A stretch of DNA of 32,011 bases from Chloroflexia bacterium (GCA_030446765.1 JAUJMR010000030.1:1-32011); one strand, 5' to 3'. Counted from the first letter of the stretch, positions 1 through 8,792 are shown. Notes: generated by a model not told the origin, from the letters alone. Made by a program: numbers and translations.

Positions 1-10
1 CAGAAAGGAC

Positions 11-346
11 GTGCCGGGTCCGGTCGGCCGGGGCGGGCTGGGCTTGCGGCTCTATGAGCACTCGCTCACGCTCGCGCTGTTAGCGATCTTCGTGTTCTCG
101 TTCGCGCTCCACGTGATCGGTGGCGCGCGAGAATACAGCTCGGAGCAGATGGAGCACGGCGAGCGGGGGGTCTCGGCCCTGGAGTACCTGGGGACCTCCC
201 GGTTGTGGTTCGAGTCGTTCCAGAACTGGCAGAGCGAGTTCCTGGCGGTGGGGATGCTGGTGGTGCTCTCGATCTTCCTGCGACAGCGCGGCTCCCCGGA
301 GTCCAAGCCAGTCGCCGCCCCACACGCGGAGACGGGTGCGTCGTAG
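11..346 (+). CDS. DUF6766 family small membrane protein
   Basis: This is a small integral membrane protein of unknown function (111 aa). Two hydrophobic stretches are visible, at about residues 18-37 and 76-92. The segment NWQSEFL (72-78) and the C-terminal RQRGSPESK (91-99) match the conserved pattern I remember for the DUF6766 family, which consists of short two-helix proteins. The start used is GTG at 11, with AAAGGA just upstream; the spacing is short and the gene lies at the window edge, so the true start could be earlier. It is followed by a spacer containing a perfect palindrome and then by the GYD gene on the same strand. No function can be assigned beyond the family name. Confidence 0.75.
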   Translation: MPGPVGRGGLGLRLYEHSLTLALLAIFVFSFALHVIGGAREYSSEQMEHGERGVSALEYLGTSRLWFESFQNWQSEFLAVGMLVVLSIFLRQRGSPESKPVAAPHAETGAS

Positions 347-383
347 GAGCGTTCGCTACACGTAACCAGTTGGCGGGCGGCGG

Positions 384-411
384 GTAGGGGCGTTCAATTG
401 AACGCCCCTAC
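384..411. repeat. Perfect 28-bp palindrome (GTAGGGGCG type)
   Basis: A fully self-complementary 28-bp sequence with arms starting GTAGGGGCGTTCAA lies between the DUF6766 and GYD genes. It can form a 14-bp stem in RNA or a cruciform in DNA. There is no T-tract, so it is not a classical intrinsic terminator. It shares its outline (GTAGrGrCGTT...AACGyCyCTAC) with the palindrome at 831-858, and resembles dispersed palindromic repeats known from cyanobacteria and Chloroflexota genomes. Confidence 0.85.
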
Positions 412-497
412 GGTGCATGGATCCCTTCGGCTGCCCCGGCACGGGGGTTGCGGGCGGTGTGGAGAGAAACCGACGCAGCGAAACGGAGGGACCTACC

Positions 498-794
498 ATG
501 GCGACGTACATCATGCTCAGCACCCTGACGGACGACGGCCGCGAGACGATCCGCGACCGGCCGGACCGCATCAGCGAGGTGAACAAGGAAGTTGAGGCGC
601 TCGGCGCGGTGGTCGTGCAGCAGTACGCGGTGCTCGGGCCGTACGACTTCGTGAACGTCGTCGAGGCGCCGGACAACGAGACGATGGCCCGCCTATCGGT
701 GGCGCTCGGCGCGCGCGGCACCGTGCAGTTCCTTACGATGCCGGCGATTCCCGTGGACGAGTTCACGGTGAGCCTCAAGCAGTTGAGCGAGTAG
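498..794 (+). CDS. GYD domain-containing protein
   Basis: A 98-aa soluble protein of the GYD family, small ferredoxin-fold-like dimeric alpha/beta proteins of uncertain role. The family hallmark GPYD is at residues 47-50, inside the segment AVLGPYDFVNVVEAPD, followed by the usual GARGTVQFLTMPA stretch. Length is typical. The start at ATG 498 is chosen because GGAGGG lies seven bases upstream; the frame is open further upstream (to 417), but that extension does not resemble the family. The gene is bracketed by two 28-bp perfect palindromes (384-411 and 831-858) and converges with the restriction-modification gene downstream. Confidence 0.9.
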   Translation: MATYIMLSTLTDDGRETIRDRPDRISEVNKEVEALGAVVVQQYAVLGPYDFVNVVEAPDNETMARLSVALGARGTVQFLTMPAIPVDEFTVSLKQLSE

Positions 795-830
795 GGGCGG
801 CCGGGAAAGATCGTGGCGAAGGCGCAGGTT

Positions 831-858
831 GTAGAGACGTTATATATAACGTCTCTAC
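831..858. repeat. Perfect 28-bp palindrome (GTAGAGACG type), possible bidirectional terminator
   Basis: A fully self-complementary 28-bp sequence with arms GTAGAGACGTTATA lies exactly between the convergent GYD gene (plus) and the restriction-modification gene (minus). The position fits a bidirectional transcription stop, although no T-tract follows on either strand. Same length and outer pattern as the 384-411 palindrome, with a different centre. Confidence 0.85.
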
Positions 859-874
859 GGCTGTCCGGTAGCCC

Positions 875-2965
875 CTAGACGAGCGGCCATGCGGGGATGC
901 GGGCGTCGATCTCGGCCATGAGGGTGATGGTACGGGCGAGGGCGGCGAGGGTGCGCTTGTAGTGCTGCTGGTCGTCGTAGGTGAGCTTTCGGGTCTTGCG
1001 GTCCTTCAGCCACTTCTCGGCGACCTGGTAGCCGCCGACGTGGAAGTTCCACACCTCGGGCGGGACGTTGGTGAAGTGCTGCGTCTTGTTGATGAAGACG
1101 CGCCGCTCCTTTTCGTCGTACGTGACGCGGTCCACGATGTCGGTCCCGGCCTGCGGGTAGCCGTGTGGCGGCTGGGCGAGCGCGGGGGAGCGCAGCAGGT
1201 GCAGGTCCACGAGCTGTGCGCCGAGCGCGGCGAGGTCGCGGAAGAGCGCGAGATCGGCGGTGAGGGGCACGCGGGGGAAGTCGGACTTCAGGAACGGGGC
1301 GTAGCGGGAGCGGTACGTGGGGGAGTGGAGCACGGCGTACGTGTAATTGAACACGTCCTCGGGGCCGAACGTGGTGTGCAGGTCGCCGGTGCCGTCGGGC
1401 ACCCAGTCGAGGCCGAGCCGGGCGGCGATGTCCGCGATGAACGCGGGCGCGAGGTTGGGCCAGCGGGGGTACTCCTCCTCGGGGTAGAGGCGGCGGACGA
1501 GATCGGCGACGGCGTTGAGCTGCCGCATGGTCTCCGCCGCGCCGAGCTCCCCCTCGCGGGCGCGGATCGCCTTGCGCGCGGCCCCAATGGCGTCGCTGCG
1601 GTGGTACGTGACGTGGTCGGGCTCGGGGTAGAGGTAGAGGGGCAAGAGCGAGTTGATGTCATACGCAGCAAGCGACTTGTGCCCCATAATATGACCTGTA
1701 ACCAGTACATGCCACTCATCCCGCGTTTGACGGGTAGCAATCAGCCCCAAATTGTTATTGGGCAGCAGGTGAGCCATAACGCGCTCGCGGCGATGGACGG
1801 CAACGTTCGAGTTGAACACGGTCCAACGCAGGTCGAACGGACGATACAGAATAGGCTGTACCTGGTGTTCCCAGTTCTTACTCGCAAGCTCCTTCTTGGC
1901 ACGATGATAGCTCCATTGAGACTGACTGCACAGCCGCCAAATGGATCTTGCTTCATTCTCAGACTGAGTCTGCAGAAAACGTTCTACCTTCTCCTTCGCA
2001 GCGTTTGCGTTCCACGAGATAGCAAATTCATCATGGGTGGTTACGATTCCGGGAGCTGGATCTCCGTTTAGGCTCATTGCGTCCGTTATCTTCCAACCAT
2101 CTTGATACTCAGACAGTAGACCAGTGTCCTGTTGTTTGAAGAGATAAGTAGGAGACTTGGGTGTAAGCTCAACCCACTCAGTCGTGTCCATATCCAGTCT
2201 GCAAAGTGCTTCATACTTGGCCTCACGCACGCCCCAAAGGTCCGCATGGAACACCTTCGCCGAGCCACTCACGCCGAACTCCTTTACGAACAGAGCTATG
2301 GTGACTCCCTGCTGAATGTCGAACACGTTCTCATCGGGGCCGTCATCAGGCGTGCGCTCACGCTTGTTGCTGTTCCCGTGTAGGTCGAGGATGTAGATGC
2401 GGCTGAATGTCTGCATCAACGACTGGCGCATGCCCCGGAACGTCGGGTTGTCGAGGTAACCGTTGTTCGAGATGAACGCGAGGATGCCCTGGCCGGTGCG
2501 GTCGATGCGCCACTGGCCGAAGCGGATGAACCTCACGTAGTCGTCTTGCAGCCACTTCGCTTGCCCTGGCTTGCGGAGATCAGGATATGGCCTGCTGTAT
2601 TCATCGACCAGGGATTTGATCCACTGGCCCTTGTTCATTGAGTGGCCGGAGTACGGTGGGTTGCCGATCACGACCTCGATCGGGGTGGTGCGCTTCACGC
2701 CCGCGGCGGCGTTTGCCTCATCGGAGATGTAGCCCGCGAACGGGATGGGCGGCGCGTCCACGCCCTCGGCGAGCGTGTTCGTGAGGTAGACACCGAGCCG
2801 AGCGTCGTCGGTGCCCAACTCATAGCCCGTCTGCCGTAGCAGTAAGCCGAGCTTGAGGTGGGCGACGGCGTACGGGGCCATCAGCAGCTCGAAGCCGTAG
2901 TACCTCCTCCGCGCCGGAACAAGTTCAGAGATCCGACGGTGCGGCTGAAAAACACAACATTCCAC
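875..2965 (-). CDS. Type ISP-like restriction-modification enzyme, 5'-truncated second module (methyltransferase part, TRD, C-terminal domain)
   Basis: This is the C-terminal two thirds of a single-polypeptide restriction-modification enzyme that methylates adenine. The open frame (696 codons) is intact. From about residue 24 (GFELLMAPYAVAH) it matches the methyltransferase core, with the N6-adenine motif IV NPPYSG at 102-107. A more AT-rich variable region (about 240-430) is the likely target recognition domain. The C-terminal part contains PLYLYPE and VWNFHVGGYQVAEKWL, typical of the type ISP C-terminal specificity domain. The N-terminal nuclease and the SAM-binding motif I are missing. The first ~23 codons are out-of-frame sequence of the adjoining module, so the annotated start is unlikely to be a native N-terminus. 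On its own it should not be a working methyltransferase. It joins directly to the frameshifted upstream module at about 2900. Confidence 0.8.
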   Translation of the reverse strand: MECCVFQPHRRISELVPARRRYYGFELLMAPYAVAHLKLGLLLRQTGYELGTDDARLGVYLTNTLAEGVDAPPIPFAGYISDEANAAAGVKRTTPIEVVIGNPPYSGHSMNKGQWIKSLVDEYSRPYPDLRKPGQAKWLQDDYVRFIRFGQWRIDRTGQGILAFISNNGYLDNPTFRGMRQSLMQTFSRIYILDLHGNSNKRERTPDDGPDENVFDIQQGVTIALFVKEFGVSGSAKVFHADLWGVREAKYEALCRLDMDTTEWVELTPKSPTYLFKQQDTGLLSEYQDGWKITDAMSLNGDPAPGIVTTHDEFAISWNANAAKEKVERFLQTQSENEARSIWRLCSQSQWSYHRAKKELASKNWEHQVQPILYRPFDLRWTVFNSNVAVHRRERVMAHLLPNNNLGLIATRQTRDEWHVLVTGHIMGHKSLAAYDINSLLPLYLYPEPDHVTYHRSDAIGAARKAIRAREGELGAAETMRQLNAVADLVRRLYPEEEYPRWPNLAPAFIADIAARLGLDWVPDGTGDLHTTFGPEDVFNYTYAVLHSPTYRSRYAPFLKSDFPRVPLTADLALFRDLAALGAQLVDLHLLRSPALAQPPHGYPQAGTDIVDRVTYDEKERRVFINKTQHFTNVPPEVWNFHVGGYQVAEKWLKDRKTRKLTYDDQQHYKRTLAALARTITLMAEIDARIPAWPLV

Positions 2966-4224
2966 TCATCTCCACCAACTGCCTGACCAGCTCTCCCGAC
3001 ACGATCAGTGCCAAGTTGCCTTTATGGATAACGTGTTGCATTACTCATGGCGCGGCCAATCGATCATCCAGGAAACATAGTACAAAAGCGTGAGTCAAAC
3101 GGACGATACACGTAGGGGACGATTCGTTGCTGCCACTGCGCATCTGACCGAACTCGGGACCGCGCAACAGGAAGCTTCCATCCGCGAGAATCACCAGGTG
3201 CATACTGTGGAGCACCCTTCGCCGGAAAAATATTGGTCTCGGAGCGTTTCGTCTGAAAAGGATTCATCCTGCAAATCCCGCATTCGGCCCATGATAGGCT
3301 TCGGGTCAAAATCGACAACGAAATGATCGCGACTCGTCTGGATGCCGGTCGTACTTGTCCCCATGAAAGTGGGGATTCGCCAGTAGTCTATGTACTCGGT
3401 GTCGAGACCGGCATCCTGCGGCTTGAACAGGTACGACGGGAATTGCGGGATAATCTCAGACCAATGAGTATTGTCTACGTGACCTTCGAGCAGCATTTGG
3501 TACTTTAGTCTGCGCTCCCCAAAAAGGTCCGCGTGAATACCTTTGCCGAGTCACTTGGGCCAGGCGTCTTGACAAACAGCGCTATTGTCACGCCCTGCTG
3601 GATGTCGAACACGTTCTCATCTGGGCCGCCGTCCGGCGTGCGCTCGCGCTTGCGGGCATTACCGTGCAGGTCGAGGATGTAGATGCGGCTGAAGGTCTGC
3701 ATCAACGACTGCCGCATGCCCCGAAACGTTGGGTTATCGAGGTAGCCGTTGTTCGAGATGAACGCGAGGATCCCCTGCCCGGTGCGGTCGATGCGCCACT
3801 GGCCAAAGCGGATAAACTTCACGTAGTCGTCCTGCAGCCATAACTTTCTTTCGCCGAGCGACTGACCATCTACTTTGTAGTAATTAGCGGTGGTTTCCTT
3901 GGTTGCGTCCACGCTCCTGTCTATGCCTCTCAAGAGGTTAGTGATCCAATCCCCCTGTTGGCCGAAACTCCAGAGTACGGTGGGTTGCCGATCACGACCT
4001 CGATCGGGGTGGTGCGCTTCACGCCCGCGGCGGCGTTCGCCTCGTCGGAGATGTAGCCCGCGAACGGGATGGGCGGAGCATCCACGCCCTCGGCGAGCGT
4101 GTTCGTGAGGTAGATGCCGAGCCGCTCGTCCTGGGTGCGGGGCTCGTAGCCGGTCTGCTGGAGCAGCAGGCCGAGCTTGAGGTGGGCGACGGCGTACGGG
4201 GCCATAAGCAGCTCGAAGCCGTAG
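2307..4224 (-). repeat. Direct duplication of methyltransferase-coding blocks (2307-2554 with 3593-3840; 2649-2900 with 3973-4224)
   Basis: Two pairs of near-identical nucleotide blocks of equal length (248 and 252 bp) lie about 1.3 kb apart in the same order and orientation. They encode the conserved methyltransferase parts of both modules. The sequence between and outside the blocks (TRD and motif IV insert) differs strongly and is more AT-rich. This is the footprint of a duplicated catalytic core with different specificity parts. Confidence 0.85.
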
Positions 4225-5463
4225 ATGCGCCCGAGCAGCTTCTCCGCGACGTAGCTCGGCCACGCGCCGCGTTGCCGGACCCGACGAAGCCCTGGTAGAG
4301 CTCGTCGATCACGCCGTACAAGAAGGTGCCGGTGCCGAGCGCGGGGTCGAGGATCACGGTGTTGGGGTCAGCGAGCCCATCGGGCCTGCCGAGCCGGCTC
4401 CGATGAGCCGGTCCACGGAGCGCACGATGTAGGAGACGACCGGCTCGGGGGTGTAGTACACGCCCCGGCGTTCGCGCACATCGGGGTCGTACTTCGCGAG
4501 GAACGTCTCGTAGAAGTGGACGACCGGGTCTTCGCGGCGGGTACGGCGGCCGAACTCCCGCAGCACCTGCCCGATGTCCGCCGCGCCGATGAGCGCCGCG
4601 AGCGCGTCCACCAGCCAGGAGACGCGGTCGTCGAGGTCCGGTCCCGCGATCTGGTAGAAGAATTGGCGCAAGAAGGGGTTGGTTCGAGGCAGGAAACCGG
4701 CTGCGTTTGTGCGCGAGAAGGTAGGCGCGATGGGGGTGGCGACGCGGGCGGCGAAGAGGCCGTACGCGACGGTCTGTGCGTACATGTCCGCGAAGCTCTC
4801 CGCATCGAGGTCGGGCACGAGTGTGCGGCGGAAGGCGCGGAGCTGGGCGTCGAGATTGCCCTGCTCGCCCTCGGCGCTCAGGACGACGAGCACCTGGTCG
4901 CGCAGGGCGTGGGTGAGCCCGGCCATCCGCTCTGCGAGCTCGCGCGGGTTGCCGATCTGCGGTGGCGACTGGGCGATGAAGCCGCCCAGCAGGTCGAGCA
5001 CCGCCCGCTCGCCCGTCCTGTCGCGCTTGATGGCGCCGTTGCGGTCGGGCGTGCCAATGCGGGCGGTGGCGCGGAGGTCGCCGTCGAGGTACCAGCGGAA
5101 CTCCAGGTAGTCGGTGAGCATGAGGTTGGAGAGGGCGCTCCGGTAGCGCGTGAGCTGCTCGCCCTTCTCGACCGAGCCCAGGTCCAGGCCGACGTCCTTC
5201 GCCTCGATGTGGCCGATGGGCACGCCGGACGGCACGCGGGAGACGACGTAGTCGATCGCGCCGAACGCGCTGCGCCGGGGCTCGTTCGTCGCCTGGATGT
5301 TGCCGTGGTCGAGGCCGTCGATCAGGCTGGCGAGCGCGGCGCGGTGGGTGAGTTCCGTCGCGTTACCCAGGCGCAGGTTCCGCTCGATGCGGGAGACGTA
5401 CTCGGGAGGTTCACGACCGGTTCCCTTCTGTGCGTGCTCGGAAGTATTGCGGGCATTGTACAA
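2905..5463 (-). pseudogene. Type ISP-like restriction-modification enzyme, first module (nuclease, methyltransferase, TRD), multiply frameshifted
   Basis: This is the N-terminal and middle part of the same enzyme class. Residues 68-90 show a PD-(D/E)xK nuclease pattern (D71 in GAIDYVV, E87-A-K89 in GHIEAKD). There follows GVYYTPEPVVSYIVRSVD, methyltransferase motif I LDPALGTGTF, GRIYGFELLMAPYAV and motif IV NPPYSG, then a variable target recognition region. No helicase motifs are seen between nuclease and methyltransferase. Reading continuously needs frame changes near 4372, 4262, 3970, 3540, 3205, 3065 and 3045; most behave as single-base losses, one in a five-G run. Homology ends near 2905 in NLFRRGGGT, just before the expected PLYLYP segment, where the second module starts. 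The start is TTG at 5463 with no good ribosome site, so it is uncertain. Either a decayed gene or one damaged by sequence errors. Confidence 0.75.
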
Positions 5464-5776
5464 GAGAACCGGCGTTCTGCCGGTGGGGACGGGGCATGCG
5501 TACCACTAGACGATTAGGAGACGCCGACCGCACTTGTCCGTTAACTGGACGCCAAAACCCGGGCAGTTCCCACGCAAGGCTAGGCCCCTCTAGGCGCCCT
5601 GTGGAGTGATGTTCGACCAACGGGTCCGGGAAGCGGTGACACTCACACCTAGAGCAGCCACACAGCGAATCGTTGTAATGGGCGGCGGCCACCATCTGAG
5701 CCCAGTCGCGGACGTGCGGATTGCCGCAGAACCGACACACGTCCTCTCCGCCGATGCGATGTTCCAGTCGATCCAA
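5411..5776 (-). CDS. Small Cys-rich zinc-ribbon-like protein, phage/element type
   Basis: Not recognised by name. The first ~60 residues look protein-like: a basic start (LDRLEHRIGG) and then CRFCG...AHYND...CGCSRCECHRF, giving a CxxC plus CxCxxCxC arrangement that could bind zinc. The remaining C-terminal half is low in structure and overlaps the start of the restriction-modification gene by about 50 bp, so the true end may differ if a frameshift is present. The start is TTG at 5776, as the frame is closed shortly upstream. It follows the 5817-6161 gene on the same strand, consistent with a run of small element genes. Confidence 0.45.
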   Translation of the reverse strand: MDRLEHRIGGEDVCRFCGNPHVRDWAQMVAAAHYNDSLCGCSRCECHRFPDPLVEHHSTGRLEGPSLAWELPGFWRPVNGQVRSASPNRLVVRMPRPHRQNAGSLVQCPQYFRARTEGNRS

Positions 5777-5816
5777 GCCGGCCGCAGATGCTCACAGCCC
5801 CGCATCCCGGAGGGTG

Positions 5817-6161
5817 TCACGGGCTTGCACTGAGGGTGATGGGTCCTAGACCTGCTTCGTCGGGCTTGTCGAATAGATTGAACGTGATGGGCGGCTCTGT
5901 CGGCTCGCAGCCATCCGGCGTCACGATATACCACCGACCATTCACCTCGGCGCCGAGCTCGCCTGTTGACGGTGCCTGGTGCCACGTCACGATCACGGCG
6001 CCGGTAGTGGGCAGATGCGGCCTTAGCGCGGCTTCAGCCCAGTCGGGCACCTCGCCGTCGTACATCACCCATAAGACCACGACCAGCGGGCGCTCCGGTT
6101 CCGGCCGCAGCTTGGCCTCCAGCTGCCGGATGCGCGCGCCGTATCTGCTCACGCGCCCCAC
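5817..6161 (-). CDS. Hypothetical protein, short coiled N-terminus
   Basis: A 114-aa protein that I do not recognise. It begins with a basic, coil-like stretch (YGARIRQLEAKL), then a hydrophobic strand (PLVVVLWVMYD), and contains GRWYIVTPDG. There is no signal peptide, membrane segment or catalytic motif. The start ATG at 6161 overlaps the end of the preceding gene (stop at 6149) by 13 bases, which suggests translational coupling and supports this frame. It sits in a row of small minus-strand genes typical of integrated elements. Confidence 0.6.
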   Translation of the reverse strand: MGRVSRYGARIRQLEAKLRPEPERPLVVVLWVMYDGEVPDWAEAALRPHLPTTGAVIVTWHQAPSTGELGAEVNGRWYIVTPDGCEPTEPPITFNLFDKPDEAGLGPITLSASP

Positions 6162-6521
6162 CTCTTGCGCGTCTGGGCTGCGGCCTCAAGGGCTTCGAGT
6201 CGCCCCTGCATCTCGCCGACCTCGTGAACGCGCACAACAGCACTCGCCGCGCTAGCCATCGCAGACAGGCGCTTGGGTTCGAGCTCACCGGCGTAGCACT
6301 CGGTGATCGCTGCCATAAGTTGCGAGGCCAGCGACTGCATGTCCTTGGGTATCCGCTTGGATGCCCGCGCCGGGGTGCTGCTATGCTCCCCCGCCCTTGC
6401 GCCTGGCCTCCGTCGCCCGCTCCCGGTTCTCGGGGTCATGCGCGAAGCACTGCGGCCGGTTCGGCAGGGCAGTAGCCCGGCACCGATCGCCGGTAGCACG
6501 GATAGGGCTGCACTGGTTCAT
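6149..6521 (-). pseudogene. Phage/element small Cys-His protein with one frameshift in a G run
   Basis: Beginning at ATG 6521 (AGGAG about eight bases upstream), the first frame reads MNQCSPIRATGDRCRATALP...CFAHDPENRERATEARRKGG. This is a recognisable family opening in which spaced Cys residues and CxxHDPE precede a basic patch. It then hits a stop. The second frame continues with RASKRIPKDMQSLASQLMAAI...GELEPKRLSAMASAASAVVRV, the usual helical second half. The two join at the five-G run near 6385, where one base too many (or two too few) breaks the gene. If repaired, the protein is about 122 aa. The family is common in actinobacterial and Chloroflexota integrated elements; function unknown. 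Confidence 0.6.
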
Positions 6522-6630
6522 AGGGCAGTCTCCTGACACTTAGGAACGCTTAGAAGGTTAGCACCTACGTCCGATATAGATTCGGTTGACGCTCTCCCCA
6601 TTTGGAGACACGCTGCGCATATTTTGAACA

Positions 6631-8545
6631 TCATTTCGCCTTCCAGAAGCATCGGTCACGGCAATCCACGCCGCGCCGGTCCCCGCGAGTACAGGTAGCC
6701 GCGACTGACTCACAGACACCATTTGCATAGGTCTGCATCCGACCGTCCGCAGCGTCCGCAGCGTCCGCAGGAGTCGTATAGGTAGATGGGGCTTGGGGAT
6801 CCGTGCGGACTGTTGCTGGAGGTTCGTGCCGTGCACCGTCCGCAGAATCCTCGACCGTCCGCAGTCCGTCCGCTTCGAACACCGCGTCATCACTGGCATT
6901 TCCGTGGATTGTGCTCGGCGCGGTCCGTGCGGACGGTGGCGCCCCCACTTTCTGTAGTCGAATACCTCGGGCATTGTCCCTGTCCACGCGAACACCGAAC
7001 GCCACCTCGACGCCGATGGCTCGCAGGTTGGGGGCGATTCTTCGGAGCGTGCCTGACAGCGCCCGCGCACTCTTCGGCCAGCCTTCCGGGCGTCGGCCAA
7101 GCGGCTCGATCCCCGCCTTGTGCTCCAGCGCCTCAAGCAGTTGCGCCGCAGTTCCGAGCCAGGCACCGTCCCCGGCCTGGGCGAGCAGGGCCGGCACGAT
7201 GGGTGCTCCCTCAAGCGCCATCTGATTCGCCTCGGCACGATTCCCGGCATAGGCCCTGAGGAACGCCCCATCCTCCAAGCCCAGCGCACCCTCGGCAGCC
7301 ACGACCCAGTGGGCGAAGTCGCTCATTCGGGGCGACCGTTCGAGCCTTGTGTCCGGGAGCCTGCGCAGGGCCGCGCTCACCGCGGTGAGCAATGCACCCA
7401 GGATGTGGGGCGTGCAGCCTCGAACCGCCGCTCCAGCTCCGCCTCAGCCCGGCGTCGGTCCTCGGGGATGTGCGGCAGGGTGACGATGACAGAGCGCTCC
7501 AGCAGGTCGGGGCGTGCGACCACTTCAGTGATGCCATTGAGGAGCACCGGGCGCTCGGCGTCGAAGATGACCTCTTCGCCATCCGTCCACAGCTGGCGCG
7601 TCGTGAAGGCGCCGCCGGTCGCCAGCCGACACAGGCCGTCGCTCAGCCAGGGGTGAGCTTGGACAGGTTATCGAGCACGATGCACCAGGAGTTCGTCGCG
7701 GCGATCATCAGGTCCCGTGCCTCGCGGGGGCTCGGATCGCAGCGCCGCCGCGTTCGGGTCGACCAGCGAACGCAGGAACCTCGCGGTCGTGGACTTACCG
7801 GAGCCTTGCTCCGCCTGGAATACCAGCACGGGGGTATGGACCGCGCGGTCGGAGTGCCGCAACCAGCCAGGCGAGCACCAGTAGCCAATCCGCATCCCCT
7901 CCGACGTTCAGGAAGGATCGCAGTTCATCTAGGGTGCCGCCCCGCACAGGCTCGGGCAGTCGAAGCATCCCCCTTCGGGCGACGGAACTTGACCGGGGGC
8001 TTCTGCACCCGGCGCCAGCCCGTCTGCGTCACCTCGATCACCCCCATGAGGCATCGGCGAGGTCCAGGTAGATGCGCCCTTTGTGCTCCGCGAGGCGTAT
8101 ATGGACCTCCTGCTCTGGGCCGTCGAAGAGCGCACGGCCCGCGAGCGCATCCACATTGTCCTTGACCGCCTGGCTCGGGGTGGGGAGCCGTAGGTGGCGT
8201 GGAAGCGGCCAGCGAGCCAGCGCTTGAACGCCTTCGTCTCCAGCCCGTAGGTCTCGTGGTGGTCGCCGACCGGGACGGTCGCAAGGGGTCGCCCGATGGC
8301 GTGTGGAACAGCTCGGCATCGCCGGTCGCCAGCGTGAGGTCGAAGAGTTCCGCCAGGTGCTCGGAAGCGGCAGGCTTGCGCTTCCCGTCGCCCTTCTCTT
8401 TCGGCTGCCTCTTCACGTTGTTCGAGCACTTGAGGCAGGACACCCGCACGATCTTGCCGGTGTGGTCCTTCGCGATGGAAGCCGGGCCGCCACAATCGGG
8501 GCACTTGCCGGGACCGATCGTCTCAACGGTCATAGCCACGCCCAT
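6631..8545 (-). pseudogene. P-loop primase/helicase-like ATPase of an integrated element, about seven frameshifts
   Basis: Stitched across frames, this is one protein of roughly 630 aa. The N-terminus (from ATG 8533 or 8545) has a zinc ribbon, CPDCGG...CLKC. A middle region includes ETKAFKRWLAGRFHATYG and ALFDGPEQEVHIRLA. A P-loop NTPase follows: Walker A QAEQGSGKSTTA near 7815, Walker B CIVLDNLS near 7680, then ERPVLLNGITEVV and ERSVIVTLP. The C-terminus (6631-7392) has LSGTLRRIAPNLRAIGVEV. This layout matches the replication ATPases of phages and integrative elements. Frames change near 8300, 8170, 8040, 7965, 7835, 7730 and 7415; the last is explained by one missing C in a C run. It overlaps the end of the zinc-ribbon gene upstream and is the last gene of that cassette. 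Confidence 0.65.
6744..6770. repeat. Three tandem 9-bp units CGTCCGCAG, with scattered copies to about 6945
   Basis: CGTCCGCAG is repeated three times head to tail, and further GTCCGCA or GTCCGTGCG copies occur between about 6800 and 6945. On the coding strand it gives an Ala/Asp-rich linker (ADAADAADG) near the C-terminus of the element ATPase. It may be only a linker repeat, but clustered short direct repeats inside a replication gene can also act as iterons. Confidence 0.7.
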
Positions 8546-8792
8546 CTTCCTGCTGCAGCTGGCATCTGTGGACGCGGCCGGATGCGAGCTCGAAAAACTC
8601 GCGACCACCTGCGTATTTGGCTGAGTGGTGGCACTGAATCTCGGCGCCGCATTTCCGGCAGAAGTAGGTGACTCTCCCCAGAAGTTGCCTGCCTCCGTGC
8701 GAAAGGTTATGCTTTCCATGGCCATAGGTTCCGCTCCTGTACGGTCCATTCCCCGCTAGCTGTTGACTGGCGCGGGGATTCTCCTTGCTCAT
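8523..8792 (-). CDS. Small zinc-ribbon protein
   Basis: An 89-aa basic protein of unknown function. The clearest segment is VTYFCRKCGAEI followed by HHSAKYAGGREFFELASGRVHRC, a CxxC plus HH/C arrangement likely to bind zinc. The ATG at 8792 overlaps the stop of the preceding HTH gene in an ATGA, and its own stop overlaps the start of the downstream ATPase (8533/8545). This strongly suggests one translationally coupled operon. A role as an accessory DNA-binding protein of the element is inference only. Confidence 0.6.
   Translation of the reverse strand: MSKENPRASQQLAGNGPYRSGTYGHGKHNLSHGGRQLLGRVTYFCRKCGAEIQCHHSAKYAGGREFFELASGRVHRCQLQQEDGRGYDR

Noticed and set aside
962..2071. 369-codon plus-strand frame opposite the restriction-modification gene
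   Set aside because: Biased Val/Glu/Gly composition typical of the complement of a high-GC gene; the minus frame has clear motifs.
3045..4375. Programmed frameshifting as explanation of the split restriction-modification gene
   Set aside because: Too many shift points, no common slippery sequence, and mixed contexts; decay or sequence error is simpler.
1..5000. A third tRNA-Thr-like half as left attachment site of the restriction-modification element
   Set aside because: Looked for GTCGGCTCC and TTCGATTCCTG-like sequence and found none; the left end may be outside the window.
4516..5517. 333-codon plus-strand frame
   Set aside because: Shadow of the nuclease/methyltransferase N-terminus; no ribosome site or domain.
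7120..8165. Long plus-strand frames over the element ATPase
   Set aside because: Antisense shadows; the minus strand shows Walker A and B motifs across frames.
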